Assembly: GCA_016930175.1 (NCBI GenBank)
Contig: JAFGHJ010000004.1
Span: 1 to 64,000, forward strand
DNA length: 64,000 bases
Direction of reading: 5' to 3'
Source: Caldifarciminota bacterium
GTDB taxonomy: Bacteria; Hydrothermota; UBA3072
Shown here in pieces: positions 1 through 6,771 of the stretch (its first letter is position 1; every line of letters begins with the position of its first letter). The notes below the pieces were generated by a model. The model was given only the letters and a program-made list of their open reading frames with translations. It had not been told where the DNA came from and did not search any database. Position numbers and translations under genes: made by a program.

Positions 1-95
1 CTTCAAAGCGAGGTCGCCGAGCGCCATCGTGCGAGGCGGACGAGCATAGCTGGTGGAGCGCGGGTGGTAATTGGTGTTCGAAAAATCTTAAAGAA
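1..95. other. unassigned GC-rich patch at the window edge
   Basis: The first ~80 bases are clearly richer in G+C than the rest of the window and read like neither a gene nor the AC/GT-rich arrays found elsewhere. They lie just 3' of the minus-strand tRNA-Gln. I see no tRNA fold or convincing ORF. The patch may be part of another repeat family or the end of something outside the window. Confidence 0.3.
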
Positions 96-169
96 TGGCT
101 GGGGTGCAGGGATTCGAACCCCGATAGCAGGATCCAGAGTCCTGTGCCTTGCCATTAGACGACACCCCA
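96..169 (-). tRNA. tRNA-Gln (anticodon CTG)
   Basis: On the minus strand the acceptor arms TGGGGTG and CACCCCA pair. The T-arm carries GGTTCGAATCC. The anticodon stem CAGGA/TCCTG encloses the loop CTCTGGA, giving anticodon CTG, which reads CAG (Gln). Discriminator G and the 3' CCA are encoded. It lies 9 nt downstream of tRNA-Glu and is probably transcribed with it. Confidence 0.95.
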
Positions 170-178
170 GTAAGAAAA

Positions 179-256
179 TGGTAGCCCCAAGGGGATTTGA
201 ACCCCTGTCACATGGCTGAGAACCATGCATCCTAGACCGGGCTAGACGATGGGGCC
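179..256 (-). tRNA. tRNA-Glu (anticodon CTC)
   Basis: On the minus strand the acceptor arms GGCCCCA and TGGGGCT pair with one G-U. The anticodon stem CATGG/CCATG holds the loop TTCTCAG, giving anticodon CTC, which reads GAG (Glu). The T-arm GGTTCAAATCC and an encoded 3' CCA are present. It is the upstream member of a Glu-Gln tRNA pair. Confidence 0.95.
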
Positions 257-324
257 AGCGCATAAAAGATATAAGAAATAGCAAGTTTGTCAAGATTGTA
301 ATCGTTAGAGAGTTGGAAGTAACA

Positions 325-660
325 GAGTGCGGAGTGCCGTGTACCGAGTGCTGAGTTTAAAAACAACTACATTTACTACATGTTTTACATGTGAGATGTT
401 GTTTTGGTTTATCGAGTTCGTAGGGTTCGTTGGGTTTATGGAGTTAGAAACAAATAAAAAATCTTGTGATGATCTGCTTGCCCTGTAGGGAGGAACAACC
501 GTTCAGGGTGTGCTCTGTGGTTCAATTACTTTAAAATAATTCGTGTAATTCCGGCTATTTGTTGTTTCTCTGTGTCTCAGTGTGCTTTGTGTGAAATTAT
601 TTTATTGTTGGGGACGAACCCCAACGCTACTTCTATTCCACAAGGGTGTTTTTGTTTTTA
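325..660. repeat. intergenic micro-array region (7- and 9-base units)
   Basis: No gene is visible between the tRNAs and the toxin-antitoxin promoter. Positions 325-359 are five 7-base units (GAGTGCG, GAGTGCC, GTGTACC, GAGTGCT, GAGTTTA). Positions 412-447 and 539-595 read as 9-base units such as ATTCGTGTA and ATTTGTTGT. Positions 608-627 contain a small hairpin, GTTGGGG/CCCCAAC with a 5-6 nt loop. The same word families recur in most gaps of the window. Confidence 0.7.
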
Positions 661-686
661 AACTGATTTGCTAGATACTTGTCGGC

Positions 687-714
687 TTGACTTTTACTTT
701 GAGTAAAGTAAAAT
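687..714 (+). promoter_or_regulatory. promoter and dyad operator of the toxin-antitoxin pair
   Basis: The -35 box TTGACT (687-692) and -10 box TAAAAT (709-714) are 16 nt apart, which predicts a start near 721, only ~6 nt before the ATG at 727. A perfect inverted repeat TTTTACTTT-GAGT-AAAGTAAAA (692-713) fills the spacer and covers most of the -10. It is well placed as an operator for autoregulation, although no helix-turn-helix is visible in either encoded protein. Confidence 0.7.
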
Positions 715-726
715 AATAGGTAAATA

Positions 727-1050
727 ATGGATAATCGAGTTTTAGACTTTATTAAATCCTGTGTTAGGCGTCGCAGAATATATTGGACATATCATGTGAA
801 TATGAGACTGAAAGGCAGATCTATTAAGAGAGAGAAAATAATATCTTCTGTAGATACTTACGAAATAATAGAAGAGTATCCAGAAGATAGATTCTTGCCT
901 AGTTATCTGATTTATGCTGAATATGAGAAAGAAGTTATACATGTACAGATAGGAACCGATTTGGAAAATGATAGTATAACGATTATTACAGCTTATAGAC
1001 CCTCTTTTGATAAGTGGGGAAAAGATTTAAAAACAAGGAGAAAGAAATGA
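727..1050 (+). CDS. DUF4258 family protein, putative toxin
   Basis: This 107-aa basic protein has a DUF4258-type fold pattern: a basic N-terminal helix, the YWTYHVNMRLKGRSI segment with its conserved His, the EIIEEYPEDRF segment, and a C-terminal beta hairpin with VQIGTDLENDSITIITAYRP. DUF4258 proteins are usually paired with a small zinc-finger antitoxin and are thought to be RelE/BrnT-like mRNA-directed toxins. Here the partner overlaps it by 4 nt (ATGA). The promoter lies immediately upstream with a dyad across it. Toxin function is inferred from family and context. No catalytic residue is certain. Confidence 0.75.
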   Translation: MDNRVLDFIKSCVRRRRIYWTYHVNMRLKGRSIKREKIISSVDTYEIIEEYPEDRFLPSYLIYAEYEKEVIHVQIGTDLENDSITIITAYRPSFDKWGKDLKTRRKK

Positions 1051-1268
1051 CTTGTAATAAATGTGGTGGTAAATTAGAAAGAATTGTTACTGATTTACCA
1101 TTTAAAATTGAAAATGATAGTATTGTTATTATTAAACAATTGCCCGTTTTGCAGTGCACGAATTGTGATGAGTATGTTATCGAAGATTCCGTCATGGAAA
1201 AAGTTGACGAGATTCTCGATCATATCGATAAAACTGCAGAAGTTGAAATCCTAAGTTACGCAGTTTGA
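1047..1268 (+). CDS. YgiT/MqsA-type zinc-finger antitoxin
   Basis: This 73-aa protein has two CxxC pairs (C3/C6 and C37/C40) that form the zinc ribbon typical of the N-terminal half of MqsA (YgiT). The C-terminal helix-turn-helix of full-length MqsA is absent. It ends in a short acidic helix (VIEDSVMEKVDEILDHIDKT) that could contact the toxin. I chose the ATG at 1047 because it is preceded by AAGGAGA and overlaps the toxin stop as ATGA. A start further upstream would lie wholly inside the toxin gene. It is likely the cognate antitoxin of the preceding gene, and a different protein may bind the promoter dyad. Confidence 0.8.
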   Translation: MTCNKCGGKLERIVTDLPFKIENDSIVIIKQLPVLQCTNCDEYVIEDSVMEKVDEILDHIDKTAEVEILSYAV

Positions 1269-1330
1269 TGGGGACTCTTTTGTTTTTTTATGGAAATTTG
1301 TAGTTATTGTACTGTAATTAATTGATTTTT

Positions 1331-1525
1331 TTATAAGGCTGCATACTCGAGGGCTTCTTTTATATCTTCTTCCTCCAGATAAGGATAAGATTTAATTATC
1401 TCTTTAAAGCTCATTCCGCCTGCAACCAATCTGACAATTATGGCTACGGTAATTCTTTTATTTCTGATGCAAGGTTTCCCCTCGCATATTTCAGGATTTA
1501 TAGTAATCCTCTCAAACATTTGCAT
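1331..1525 (-). CDS. DUF433 domain protein
   Basis: This 64-aa protein matches the DUF433 pattern throughout: ITINPEICEGKPCIRNKRITV, then the helix AIIVRLVAGGMSFKEIIKSYP and the LEEEDIKEALEYAA tail. DUF433 proteins are small helix-turn-helix-like proteins often paired with a PIN-like (DUF5615) toxin. No such partner is adjacent here, so this one is solitary or has lost it. The start is supported by AAAGGGGAA just upstream. It is convergent with the toxin-antitoxin pair. Confidence 0.85.
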   Translation of the reverse strand: MQMFERITINPEICEGKPCIRNKRITVAIIVRLVAGGMSFKEIIKSYPYLEEEDIKEALEYAAL

Positions 1526-1539
1526 TTCCCCTTTAAATA

Positions 1540-1569
1540 ATATTAAATAGAATACTCTAATTTAGTCAA
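1540..1569 (-). promoter_or_regulatory. putative promoter of the DUF433 gene
   Basis: On the minus strand, TTGACT (1564-1569) and TAATAT (1540-1545) are separated by 18 nt. A second TTGACT overlaps just upstream (1569-1574). Predicted transcription starts close to the Shine-Dalgarno sequence and the start codon at 1525. Confidence 0.45.
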
Positions 1570-1611
1570 GTCAAAAACTTATCTTGCGTTATCAATCTGT
1601 GCATCATTTGG

Positions 1612-1760
1612 AGTACGATTTAGGATTAGTTTAAAAGCCGACAGCTAACAGTACTCAAAAAAATCTCCGTGTTCTCTGTGGTCCAATTATTTTTTGGGGA
1701 TTTAGGGGTTGGAATTTAATTTCGACTCTGGACTCATGACTTTGGACTATCTTTTTTAAT
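1612..1760. repeat. intergenic 7-base-unit micro-arrays
   Basis: Units of 7 bases are visible at 1637-1660 (AAGCCGA, CAGCTAA, CAGTACT) and 1722-1749 (TCGACTC, TGGACTC, ATGACTT, TGGACTA), with GATTTAG-type words at ~1620 and ~1700. A CTCCGTGTTCTCTGTGGT word lies at ~1663-1682. No gene is seen. Confidence 0.6.
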
Positions 1761-1790
1761 AATTATTTTTATTAAAAAAGATTTTCGGGG

Positions 1791-1818
1791 TTGACTAAAT
1801 CAATATTTTTGGTATATC
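1791..1818 (+). promoter_or_regulatory. promoter of the ferredoxin gene
   Basis: TTGACT (1791-1796) and TATATC (1813-1818) are 16 nt apart. The predicted start near 1825 leaves a ~33-nt leader that carries AAAAAGGAG before the ATG at 1858, so this transcript has a conventional leader. Confidence 0.6.
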
Positions 1819-1857
1819 GAAATGTTACTTTAAAAATTTTAAAAAGGAGAAATAATA

Positions 1858-2043
1858 ATGCTAGTGAAAGTGGATAAAGAATTATGTATCGGTTGCGGCG
1901 TTTGTGTCCAGACCTGTCCTGAAGTATTTGAATTTGACGATGAAGGCAAGGCTCAAGTTGTAGACGATGGCGAATGCAATGGATGCGATTGTGAAGAAGT
2001 TGCGGATTCCTGCCCGACGGACGCAATTATTATTGAGGAATAG
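1858..2043 (+). CDS. ferredoxin, [4Fe-4S] type
   Basis: This small acidic ferredoxin of 61 aa is a soluble electron carrier. C10, C13 and C16 in CIGCGVC plus C52 before Pro form one cluster site, as in Thermotoga-type monocluster ferredoxins. C20 and C43 correspond to the pair that forms a disulfide there. C40 and C45 are extra, so a second partial cluster cannot be excluded. The length is normal for the family. It has its own promoter and a good Shine-Dalgarno sequence, and no obvious redox partner gene lies next to it. Confidence 0.9.
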   Translation: MLVKVDKELCIGCGVCVQTCPEVFEFDDEGKAQVVDDGECNGCDCEEVADSCPTDAIIIEE

Positions 2044-2059
2044 CAGATTCTTTAAATCT

Positions 2060-2215
2060 GAGTCGTGAGTCCTGTGCCTTGAGTCTTGAGTCAAAGAATA
2101 GGATTTAGGATTTGGGGATTGGGATTTAGTTAAATAATAAGAAAACTCTGTGCCCTCCGTGTGAGATTTTGTTTTTCTTTGCGACCTCTGCGTCTTTGCG
2201 GTGAATTAATCTTTG
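2060..2215. repeat. intergenic micro-arrays (7-base units; CGCAAAG-type words)
   Basis: Positions 2060-2094 are five 7-base units (GAGTCGT, GAGTCCT, GTGCCTT, GAGTCTT, GAGTCAA), the same design as 325-359, including the odd third unit that starts GTG. Positions 2101-2128 are four GGATTTA-like units. Positions 2143-2210 carry CTCTGTGCCCTCCGTGTG and TTTGCGACCTCTGCGTC-type words. No gene is seen. Confidence 0.7.
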
Positions 2216-2230
2216 GTATGGGTATAAGAC

Positions 2231-2258
2231 TTGACAAAAATAGAGGTATAAATATATT
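2231..2258 (+). promoter_or_regulatory. promoter of the tRNA-Gly/tRNA-Cys/rpsT unit
   Basis: A consensus TTGACA (2231-2236) and TATATT (2253-2258) are 16 nt apart. The predicted start (~2265) lies just before the tRNA-Gly 5' end at 2268, as expected for a stable-RNA promoter. Confidence 0.8.
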
Positions 2259-2267
2259 TAGCGAGGG

Positions 2268-2339
2268 GCGGGAATAGCTCAGTGGGAGAGCGTCACCTTG
2301 CCAAGGTGAAAGTCGCGGGTTCAAATCCCGTTTCCCGCT
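2268..2339 (+). tRNA. tRNA-Gly (anticodon GCC)
   Basis: The acceptor GCGGGAA pairs with TTCCCGC. The anticodon stem TCACC/GGTGA carries the loop TTGCCAA, giving anticodon GCC (Gly, GGC/GGU). The T-arm is GGTTCAAATCC and the discriminator is T. No CCA is encoded, unlike the Gln and Glu tRNAs at the left edge. Confidence 0.95.
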
Positions 2340-2350
2340 CTTTTTTTGTC

Positions 2351-2422
2351 GGCGGCATAGCCAAGTGGAAAGGCAACGGTCTGCAAAACCGTTATCCCCC
2401 GGTTCGAATCCGGGTGCCGCCT
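2351..2422 (+). tRNA. tRNA-Cys (anticodon GCA)
   Basis: The acceptor GGCGGCA pairs with TGCCGCC. The anticodon stem ACGGT/ACCGT carries the loop CTGCAAA, giving anticodon GCA. The discriminator is T, the known identity element of tRNA-Cys. CCA is not encoded. It lies 11 nt after tRNA-Gly and 29 nt before rpsT, so the three are probably one transcript that is processed. Confidence 0.95.
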
Positions 2423-2451
2423 TAAATATTAAAAATTTATCAGGAGGTTTA

Positions 2452-2703
2452 GTGGCAAATATAAAATCAGCAAAGAAAAGGGTTAGATTAGCAGAGGAAG
2501 ACAGAAAAAGAAATAAGGGTATTAAAACAAGGATCAAGAACATCACCAGAAAATTGAAGGAAGAAAAAGACCCTAAAAAGAAAGAAGAACTTCTAAAGTT
2601 AGCTTATTCAGTAGTAGATAAAGCTGTTAAGAAAAAAGTTATCCATAGGAACACGGCAGCAAGAAAAAAAGCTCAATTTACCAGATTAGTTAAGGCGAAA
2701 TAG
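2452..2703 (+). CDS. rpsT: 30S ribosomal protein S20
   Basis: This 83-aa, strongly basic, all-helical protein opens with the S20 hallmark ANIKSAKKR and ends RNTAARKKAQFTRLVKAK. It binds 16S rRNA during small-subunit assembly. I chose the GTG at 2452 because AGGAGG lies 4 nt upstream and the reading begins exactly at the family's conserved N-terminus; upstream in-frame codons lie inside tRNA-Cys. It appears to share the tRNA promoter. Its last 14 nt overlap the 3' end of the convergent comF gene. Confidence 0.95.
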   Translation: MANIKSAKKRVRLAEEDRKRNKGIKTRIKNITRKLKEEKDPKKKEELLKLAYSVVDKAVKKKVIHRNTAARKKAQFTRLVKAK

Positions 2704-3415
2704 CAAGAACTAGTCCGACGACTTTTTTAAAACCTGCTTCTTTTAGTCTTCTGGCGCATTCGTTTAGAGTGCCCCCTGTTGTTAAAACATCGTCAATAAG
2801 TATAATACCGTTTTCAGGATTGCCTTTAAAACTTTTTAATGCCTTTTCTCTTATTTTGTAAGCACCTCTAACGTTTATGAGTCTTTTTTCATAAGGCAAA
2901 GCTGTTTGAGAAGGAATATTAGCTGCTTTGCAAAGAATATTAGTACTTATGAGTGAAGAAATTTGCGAGAATTCTTCTGCCAAAAGTTGGCTCTGATTGT
3001 ATCCTCTTTCTCTTTTCTCGGGCTTTGTCATAGGTACCCAGGTCAAATAATTTATATTTCTTACGGCGCTCCGGGAACTGTAATGGGAATATAGTTTCCT
3101 TGCCAGCTTTTTGGAAAGTGAAGGTCTGTTACGGTATTTGAAGATTTTTATTATGTCCGAGAATGGAGGTACGTAACTGCCGCAGCTTATTACAAAATCA
3201 AAGAAAGGATTTTCTTTCCGGCAGCTCGCGCAAAATTTACCCGACTTTATTGGTTTTCCGCAAATTTTACATTTTTTCCGGGAAACAAAGTAAACTTTAT
3301 CGAAACATCTCTGGCATATTATATCTGTTCTTTTTAATTTGTTATCACAAATAGGACAAAAAGGGGGGAAGATAAAATTTTCTAAATCGCCCAGGAGTCT
3401 AAACAATGGATTCAT
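2690..3415 (-). CDS. comF: ComF family amidophosphoribosyltransferase-like protein
   Basis: This 241-aa protein has an N-terminal zinc-ribbon segment with four CxxC-type pairs (CPICDNKL, CQRC, CKICG and CASC), then a type I phosphoribosyltransferase domain with the PRPP loop IILIDDVLTTGGT near residue 208. ComF/GntX proteins take part in DNA uptake or phosphoribosyl chemistry; the exact substrate is unsettled. It is the last gene of the exbB-to-comF run and overlaps rodA by 17 nt. Its 3' end overlaps the convergent rpsT gene, so no spacer exists for a terminator between them. Confidence 0.9.
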   Translation of the reverse strand: MNPLFRLLGDLENFIFPPFCPICDNKLKRTDIICQRCFDKVYFVSRKKCKICGKPIKSGKFCASCRKENPFFDFVISCGSYVPPFSDIIKIFKYRNRPSLSKKLARKLYSHYSSRSAVRNINYLTWVPMTKPEKRERGYNQSQLLAEEFSQISSLISTNILCKAANIPSQTALPYEKRLINVRGAYKIREKALKSFKGNPENGIILIDDVLTTGGTLNECARRLKEAGFKKVVGLVLAISP

Positions 3416-4598
3416 TCTTAACTAAAATAAGGAGAGAAACCGAAACAATTGAAACTAAAAGCGAAGTGCCTCCGTAACTTAGAAACGGAAGAGGTAACCC
3501 CACGACGGGCAGAAGACCCACTGTCATCGCGATGTTTACCGTTATCTGTGATAGGAAATAAAAGAAAATTCCGTAGGCGAGATACCTCCCGAAAGGTCTT
3601 TGCGCGTGTTGTGCGATGTGAAGAATTCTTAAAAGAAATAGAGTGAATAGAATAATAATGGCAAAAGTTCCCAGAAACCCGAATTCTTCTCCTAAAACAG
3701 CAAAGATAAAATCTGTTCTGGTTTGAGGTAAAAAACCGAGGTTTTTGATTGACCCGCCGAGGTATCCTTTTCCGATTATTCCTCCCGACCCTATAGATAT
3801 TTTGGATTGCAGTAACTGCCATCCTGCTCCTGTCGGGTCCAGAGAGGGATTTAAAAAATTTAAAAGCCTGTCTTTCTGGTAAGGTTTCAGGAAAATATCG
3901 ATAATTGGTGTTGATGCTCCTATAGCTAAATTCAAAAGAAAAACGCCTATGGAAGATTGGAGATCCAGATCCGAGAGTATTATTGTCACTATGAGCATTA
4001 TCATAAATAATATCCAGGAAATCAGATGGAATCCGCATAAAAACGAAATGAGCGGAGATGCAAAAAGTATATACCGCGGTATAGTTATATTAAGAGTTCC
4101 CACCGTACCCAGAAAAATAAAAAGGAAAATTGCAGATGTTCCGATATCCGGTTCTATAAAAACAAGAAGTACAGGTATTGCTGTGATTATAATGGGTAAT
4201 CTGAGGTCTCGCATGTTTACCTTTTTATGTTCTATTTTTGATAGAATTTTTGCCATGAATATTATAAAGAAAAGTTTCGTTACTTCAGAAGGTTGAAACT
4301 GGAAACCCCCTATTTTTATCCATCTCCCATCGCTTTTAGGTAAGAAAGGAACAATAAGAAGGAGGGCTATGCCTATTAAGTATAGTATTAATGCTATATC
4401 CTTTAATCCGTTGAGGGGATAAAAAAGAATGAGAGAACCGACGAGTAGAGATATTCCAATCCACATTAGATGGTTTTTGAAGAACGTCTGGTCTCCCGGA
4501 TAATTAGCCGTATATTGGAGAAAAGCTCCTGCCACTAATAGCAGGGCGAGAAGAATGAGAAGATTTTTATCAAGTTTTATTCTTTTATCCATTCCCAT
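3399..4598 (-). CDS. rodA: rod shape-determining protein RodA (SEDS glycosyltransferase)
   Basis: This 399-aa polytopic membrane protein has about ten hydrophobic segments and the SEDS signature near the C-terminus (QITVNIAMTVGLLPVVGLPL followed by PFLSYGG). The middle LQSKISIGSGGIIGKGYLGG motif is typical of RodA rather than FtsW. It polymerises peptidoglycan glycan strands for side-wall elongation with a class B PBP, which is not in this window. It overlaps recJ by 22 nt and comF by 17 nt, which implies translational coupling. The MGMDKR start could be either Met; no strong Shine-Dalgarno sequence decides. Confidence 0.92.
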   Translation of the reverse strand: MGMDKRIKLDKNLLILLALLLVAGAFLQYTANYPGDQTFFKNHLMWIGISLLVGSLILFYPLNGLKDIALILYLIGIALLLIVPFLPKSDGRWIKIGGFQFQPSEVTKLFFIIFMAKILSKIEHKKVNMRDLRLPIIITAIPVLLVFIEPDIGTSAIFLFIFLGTVGTLNITIPRYILFASPLISFLCGFHLISWILFMIMLIVTIILSDLDLQSSIGVFLLNLAIGASTPIIDIFLKPYQKDRLLNFLNPSLDPTGAGWQLLQSKISIGSGGIIGKGYLGGSIKNLGFLPQTRTDFIFAVLGEEFGFLGTFAIIILFTLFLLRILHIAQHAQRPFGRYLAYGIFFYFLSQITVNIAMTVGLLPVVGLPLPFLSYGGTSLLVSIVSVSLLILVKNESIV

Positions 4599-6091
4599 CT
4601 TTTTAATGTTATTTCTCCTCCTTTTATTTCCAAATAAGCATTAACCTTTTTGGATGGAGGAGGCATTTCTCTTACCCCGGTGAGTTTTAGTTTCGTTTTT
4701 CCGTTGGAAAGAAAAAATTCTTCTCCCTCTTTTTCATAGTTTACGTTATCGATCTGGAAAACAGGCGGAGGATTACAATTGCCGAACGGTTCCATTTTAT
4801 TTATCAAATTTTTTAAATCTTCCGTTACTTCGCTCAAATTTAATTTTGAATCGTATGTATTCTTTGCCTTGTATTTTTTTAAAAGGACTTCGGTTCTTTC
4901 TTTAAATTCTTCTTCTTTGCCTTTTTTAAGTTCAAACCCGCATGCGCACTTGTGACCGCCGTAATCTATTAGTAAGTCTTTTACCTCATTAAGTACCGAA
5001 AGAAGGTCGAAACCCTCGGGACTTCTTCCTTCGCCTCTGATTTTAGAATCCACAGAGTAGATTATAAAAACCGGTTTTTTGCAGTAATCTTTTATTCTGC
5101 CGGCGACCCCGCCCGCAATTTTATAGTCGAGGTCACTTTTAAATATTACCAGATGTCCTTCGTTTAACTCGTTCTTTATGGAAGAGAATTCCCCCCGAGC
5201 GCGCTTACTCCAGCTTAGATTTTTACTTTTTAACAATGCGTAAATGTTTTCTGCTTCGTCTGCTGTCCGGGCAGAAAAAAACTCCCATGTAAGATTTTCT
5301 TTTCCGGCAGAAATAGGAATAATTGCTTTTAAGACGTTCGTTTTCGCAGAGAGGAAGGAAAAAGGAGGTTTTTCTGATTTATTTAAACATTTTAATCCTT
5401 CGATAAATATTATTCTATTTTCATCGAGTATGGGAACTTTGTCTATAAGTGTTCCTATGAATGCTAATGCCGGGATTTCAGGAGTTTCTGCTGACCATTC
5501 ATCGGTCGTTTTACCTGCATAATCAAGGAACATGCAATCCGCAAACTTAAATGCCACTCCCGCTCCGGATAAATATTTATATCCGAAAGAGTTCAACTTT
5601 GGGTTTACTATCGTTGCTCTGGGGAGCTTTTCCTTTAATTCGTGGTGGTCTGTTATAATCACATCCATGCCTTTTTTCTTAAGGTATTCTACTTCCATAA
5701 TACTGCTTGTTCCCGAGTCCACAGTTATTATAAGGTCTATGCCTTTTTTATGCGCTCTGTCTATCCCTGACCGTGAAAGCCCGTAACCCTCTTCTCCTCT
5801 GTTGGGAATGTAATGATGGACTTCAATATCAAAAGCTTTCCGGAATAGTGTTGTCATGATCAAAGTGGAGGTTATTCCGTCTACATCCTGGTCACCCCAG
5901 ATAAGAATTTTTTTGCGTTTTTTTATGAAATCCTGAACTTTTTCGACCGCCGCTTTTAAAGTTCCGTCCGCAGGGCGTAAATTTTCAAAAGTAGGAAAAA
6001 GAAAACGCTCTAGGGTCTTTTGGTTTGTTACTTCTCTTTTTTTTAGAAGGGTTTTTATGCCTTTTGATAAATATTTGTATTCAGTGTTCAC
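4577..6091 (-). CDS. recJ: single-stranded-DNA-specific exonuclease RecJ
   Basis: This 504-aa DHH-superfamily exonuclease degrades single-stranded DNA 5' to 3' in recombination and mismatch repair. Metal-binding motifs are visible: GDQDVDG (D67, D69, D71), VDSG (D125) and DHH (148-150). The DHHA1 nucleic-acid-binding domain follows, with GGVAGRIKDYCKKPVFI and the GGHKCACGF motif. A C-terminal OB-like domain is present. It is shorter than the ~560-580 aa typical of proteobacterial RecJ. It overlaps scpA by 4 nt and rodA by 22 nt. Confidence 0.93.
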   Translation of the reverse strand: MNTEYKYLSKGIKTLLKKREVTNQKTLERFLFPTFENLRPADGTLKAAVEKVQDFIKKRKKILIWGDQDVDGITSTLIMTTLFRKAFDIEVHHYIPNRGEEGYGLSRSGIDRAHKKGIDLIITVDSGTSSIMEVEYLKKKGMDVIITDHHELKEKLPRATIVNPKLNSFGYKYLSGAGVAFKFADCMFLDYAGKTTDEWSAETPEIPALAFIGTLIDKVPILDENRIIFIEGLKCLNKSEKPPFSFLSAKTNVLKAIIPISAGKENLTWEFFSARTADEAENIYALLKSKNLSWSKRARGEFSSIKNELNEGHLVIFKSDLDYKIAGGVAGRIKDYCKKPVFIIYSVDSKIRGEGRSPEGFDLLSVLNEVKDLLIDYGGHKCACGFELKKGKEEEFKERTEVLLKKYKAKNTYDSKLNLSEVTEDLKNLINKMEPFGNCNPPPVFQIDNVNYEKEGEEFFLSNGKTKLKLTGVREMPPPSKKVNAYLEIKGGEITLKRWEWIKE

Positions 6092-6771
6092 TTTTTTTCT
6101 ACGAATATTTCCTCGAAAGGCTTTTCCTGGAAAACCTTCGCTTTGCCTCTTCTTACTATTTCAAGAAGAGCAAAGAAAAGTCCGATTTTTTCTTTGCTTT
6201 CAGCGTTGGCGGTAATCTTGGAAAAAATGAACTTACCGAGTTCTTTTAGTTTTGTCATTAAATTTTCTATTAAGTGGTCAATATGAAATAAAATTGTAGT
6301 TGGCGGATTGAAAGGGTCTTTCTTTTTTATTTTTTCGAGCAAAAATTTTAAGCCTTTAATTGAAATATGGACTTCTTTTTCTGTGTCTGTATCGGGTCTT
6401 CCGAACATTGCGTTTGCCAATTTTAGTTCTTCTTCAAGATAGATGCCTATACCTTTGAATCTTTTATATTTGGTTAGTTTTTCAATAAGTGATTCTTTTG
6501 TTTCGAAATCTCCCTCGCCGGAGTCAGGTTCTTCCTCTTGTGTAATTCCCTTTGCCTTTATGGCGAGAAGAGTGGCAGCGTACCTTATAAATTCTCCTGC
6601 TCCGTCGAAGTCTATTTCTTCGAGGTCTTTTACGAATAGCAGGTACTCTCTTGTGATTCGTGAAAGAGAAATATCTCTTATGGCGACTTCTTGTTTCCTT
6701 ACAAGATAAAGTAAAAGATCAAGGGGTCCTTCAAATTCTTCGCAGGATACAAGGTGGTCTTCGGCAATCAT
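6088..6771 (-). CDS. scpA: segregation and condensation protein A
   Basis: This 227-aa kleisin subunit bridges the SMC dimer in chromosome condensation. The conserved N-terminal block FEGPLDLLLYLVRKQEVAIRDI and the AGEFIRYAATLLAIKAK helix are diagnostic, and a winged-helix C-terminus (FFALLEIVRRGKAKVFQ) is present. The usual partner scpB is not adjacent. It overlaps both neighbours by 4 nt inside the exbB-to-comF run. Its regulation must follow that operon's promoter unless internal promoters exist. Confidence 0.93.
   Translation of the reverse strand: MIAEDHLVSCEEFEGPLDLLLYLVRKQEVAIRDISLSRITREYLLFVKDLEEIDFDGAGEFIRYAATLLAIKAKGITQEEEPDSGEGDFETKESLIEKLTKYKRFKGIGIYLEEELKLANAMFGRPDTDTEKEVHISIKGLKFLLEKIKKKDPFNPPTTILFHIDHLIENLMTKLKELGKFIFSKITANAESKEKIGLFFALLEIVRRGKAKVFQEKPFEEIFVEKK

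Noticed and set aside
3-293. 96-aa minus-strand ORF at the left edge
   Set aside because: It runs straight through both tRNA genes and its residues come from the tRNA sequences.
3418-4038. 206-aa minus-strand ORF inside rodA
   Set aside because: It is an alternative frame of rodA with no recognisable domain; the RodA frame has all the family motifs.
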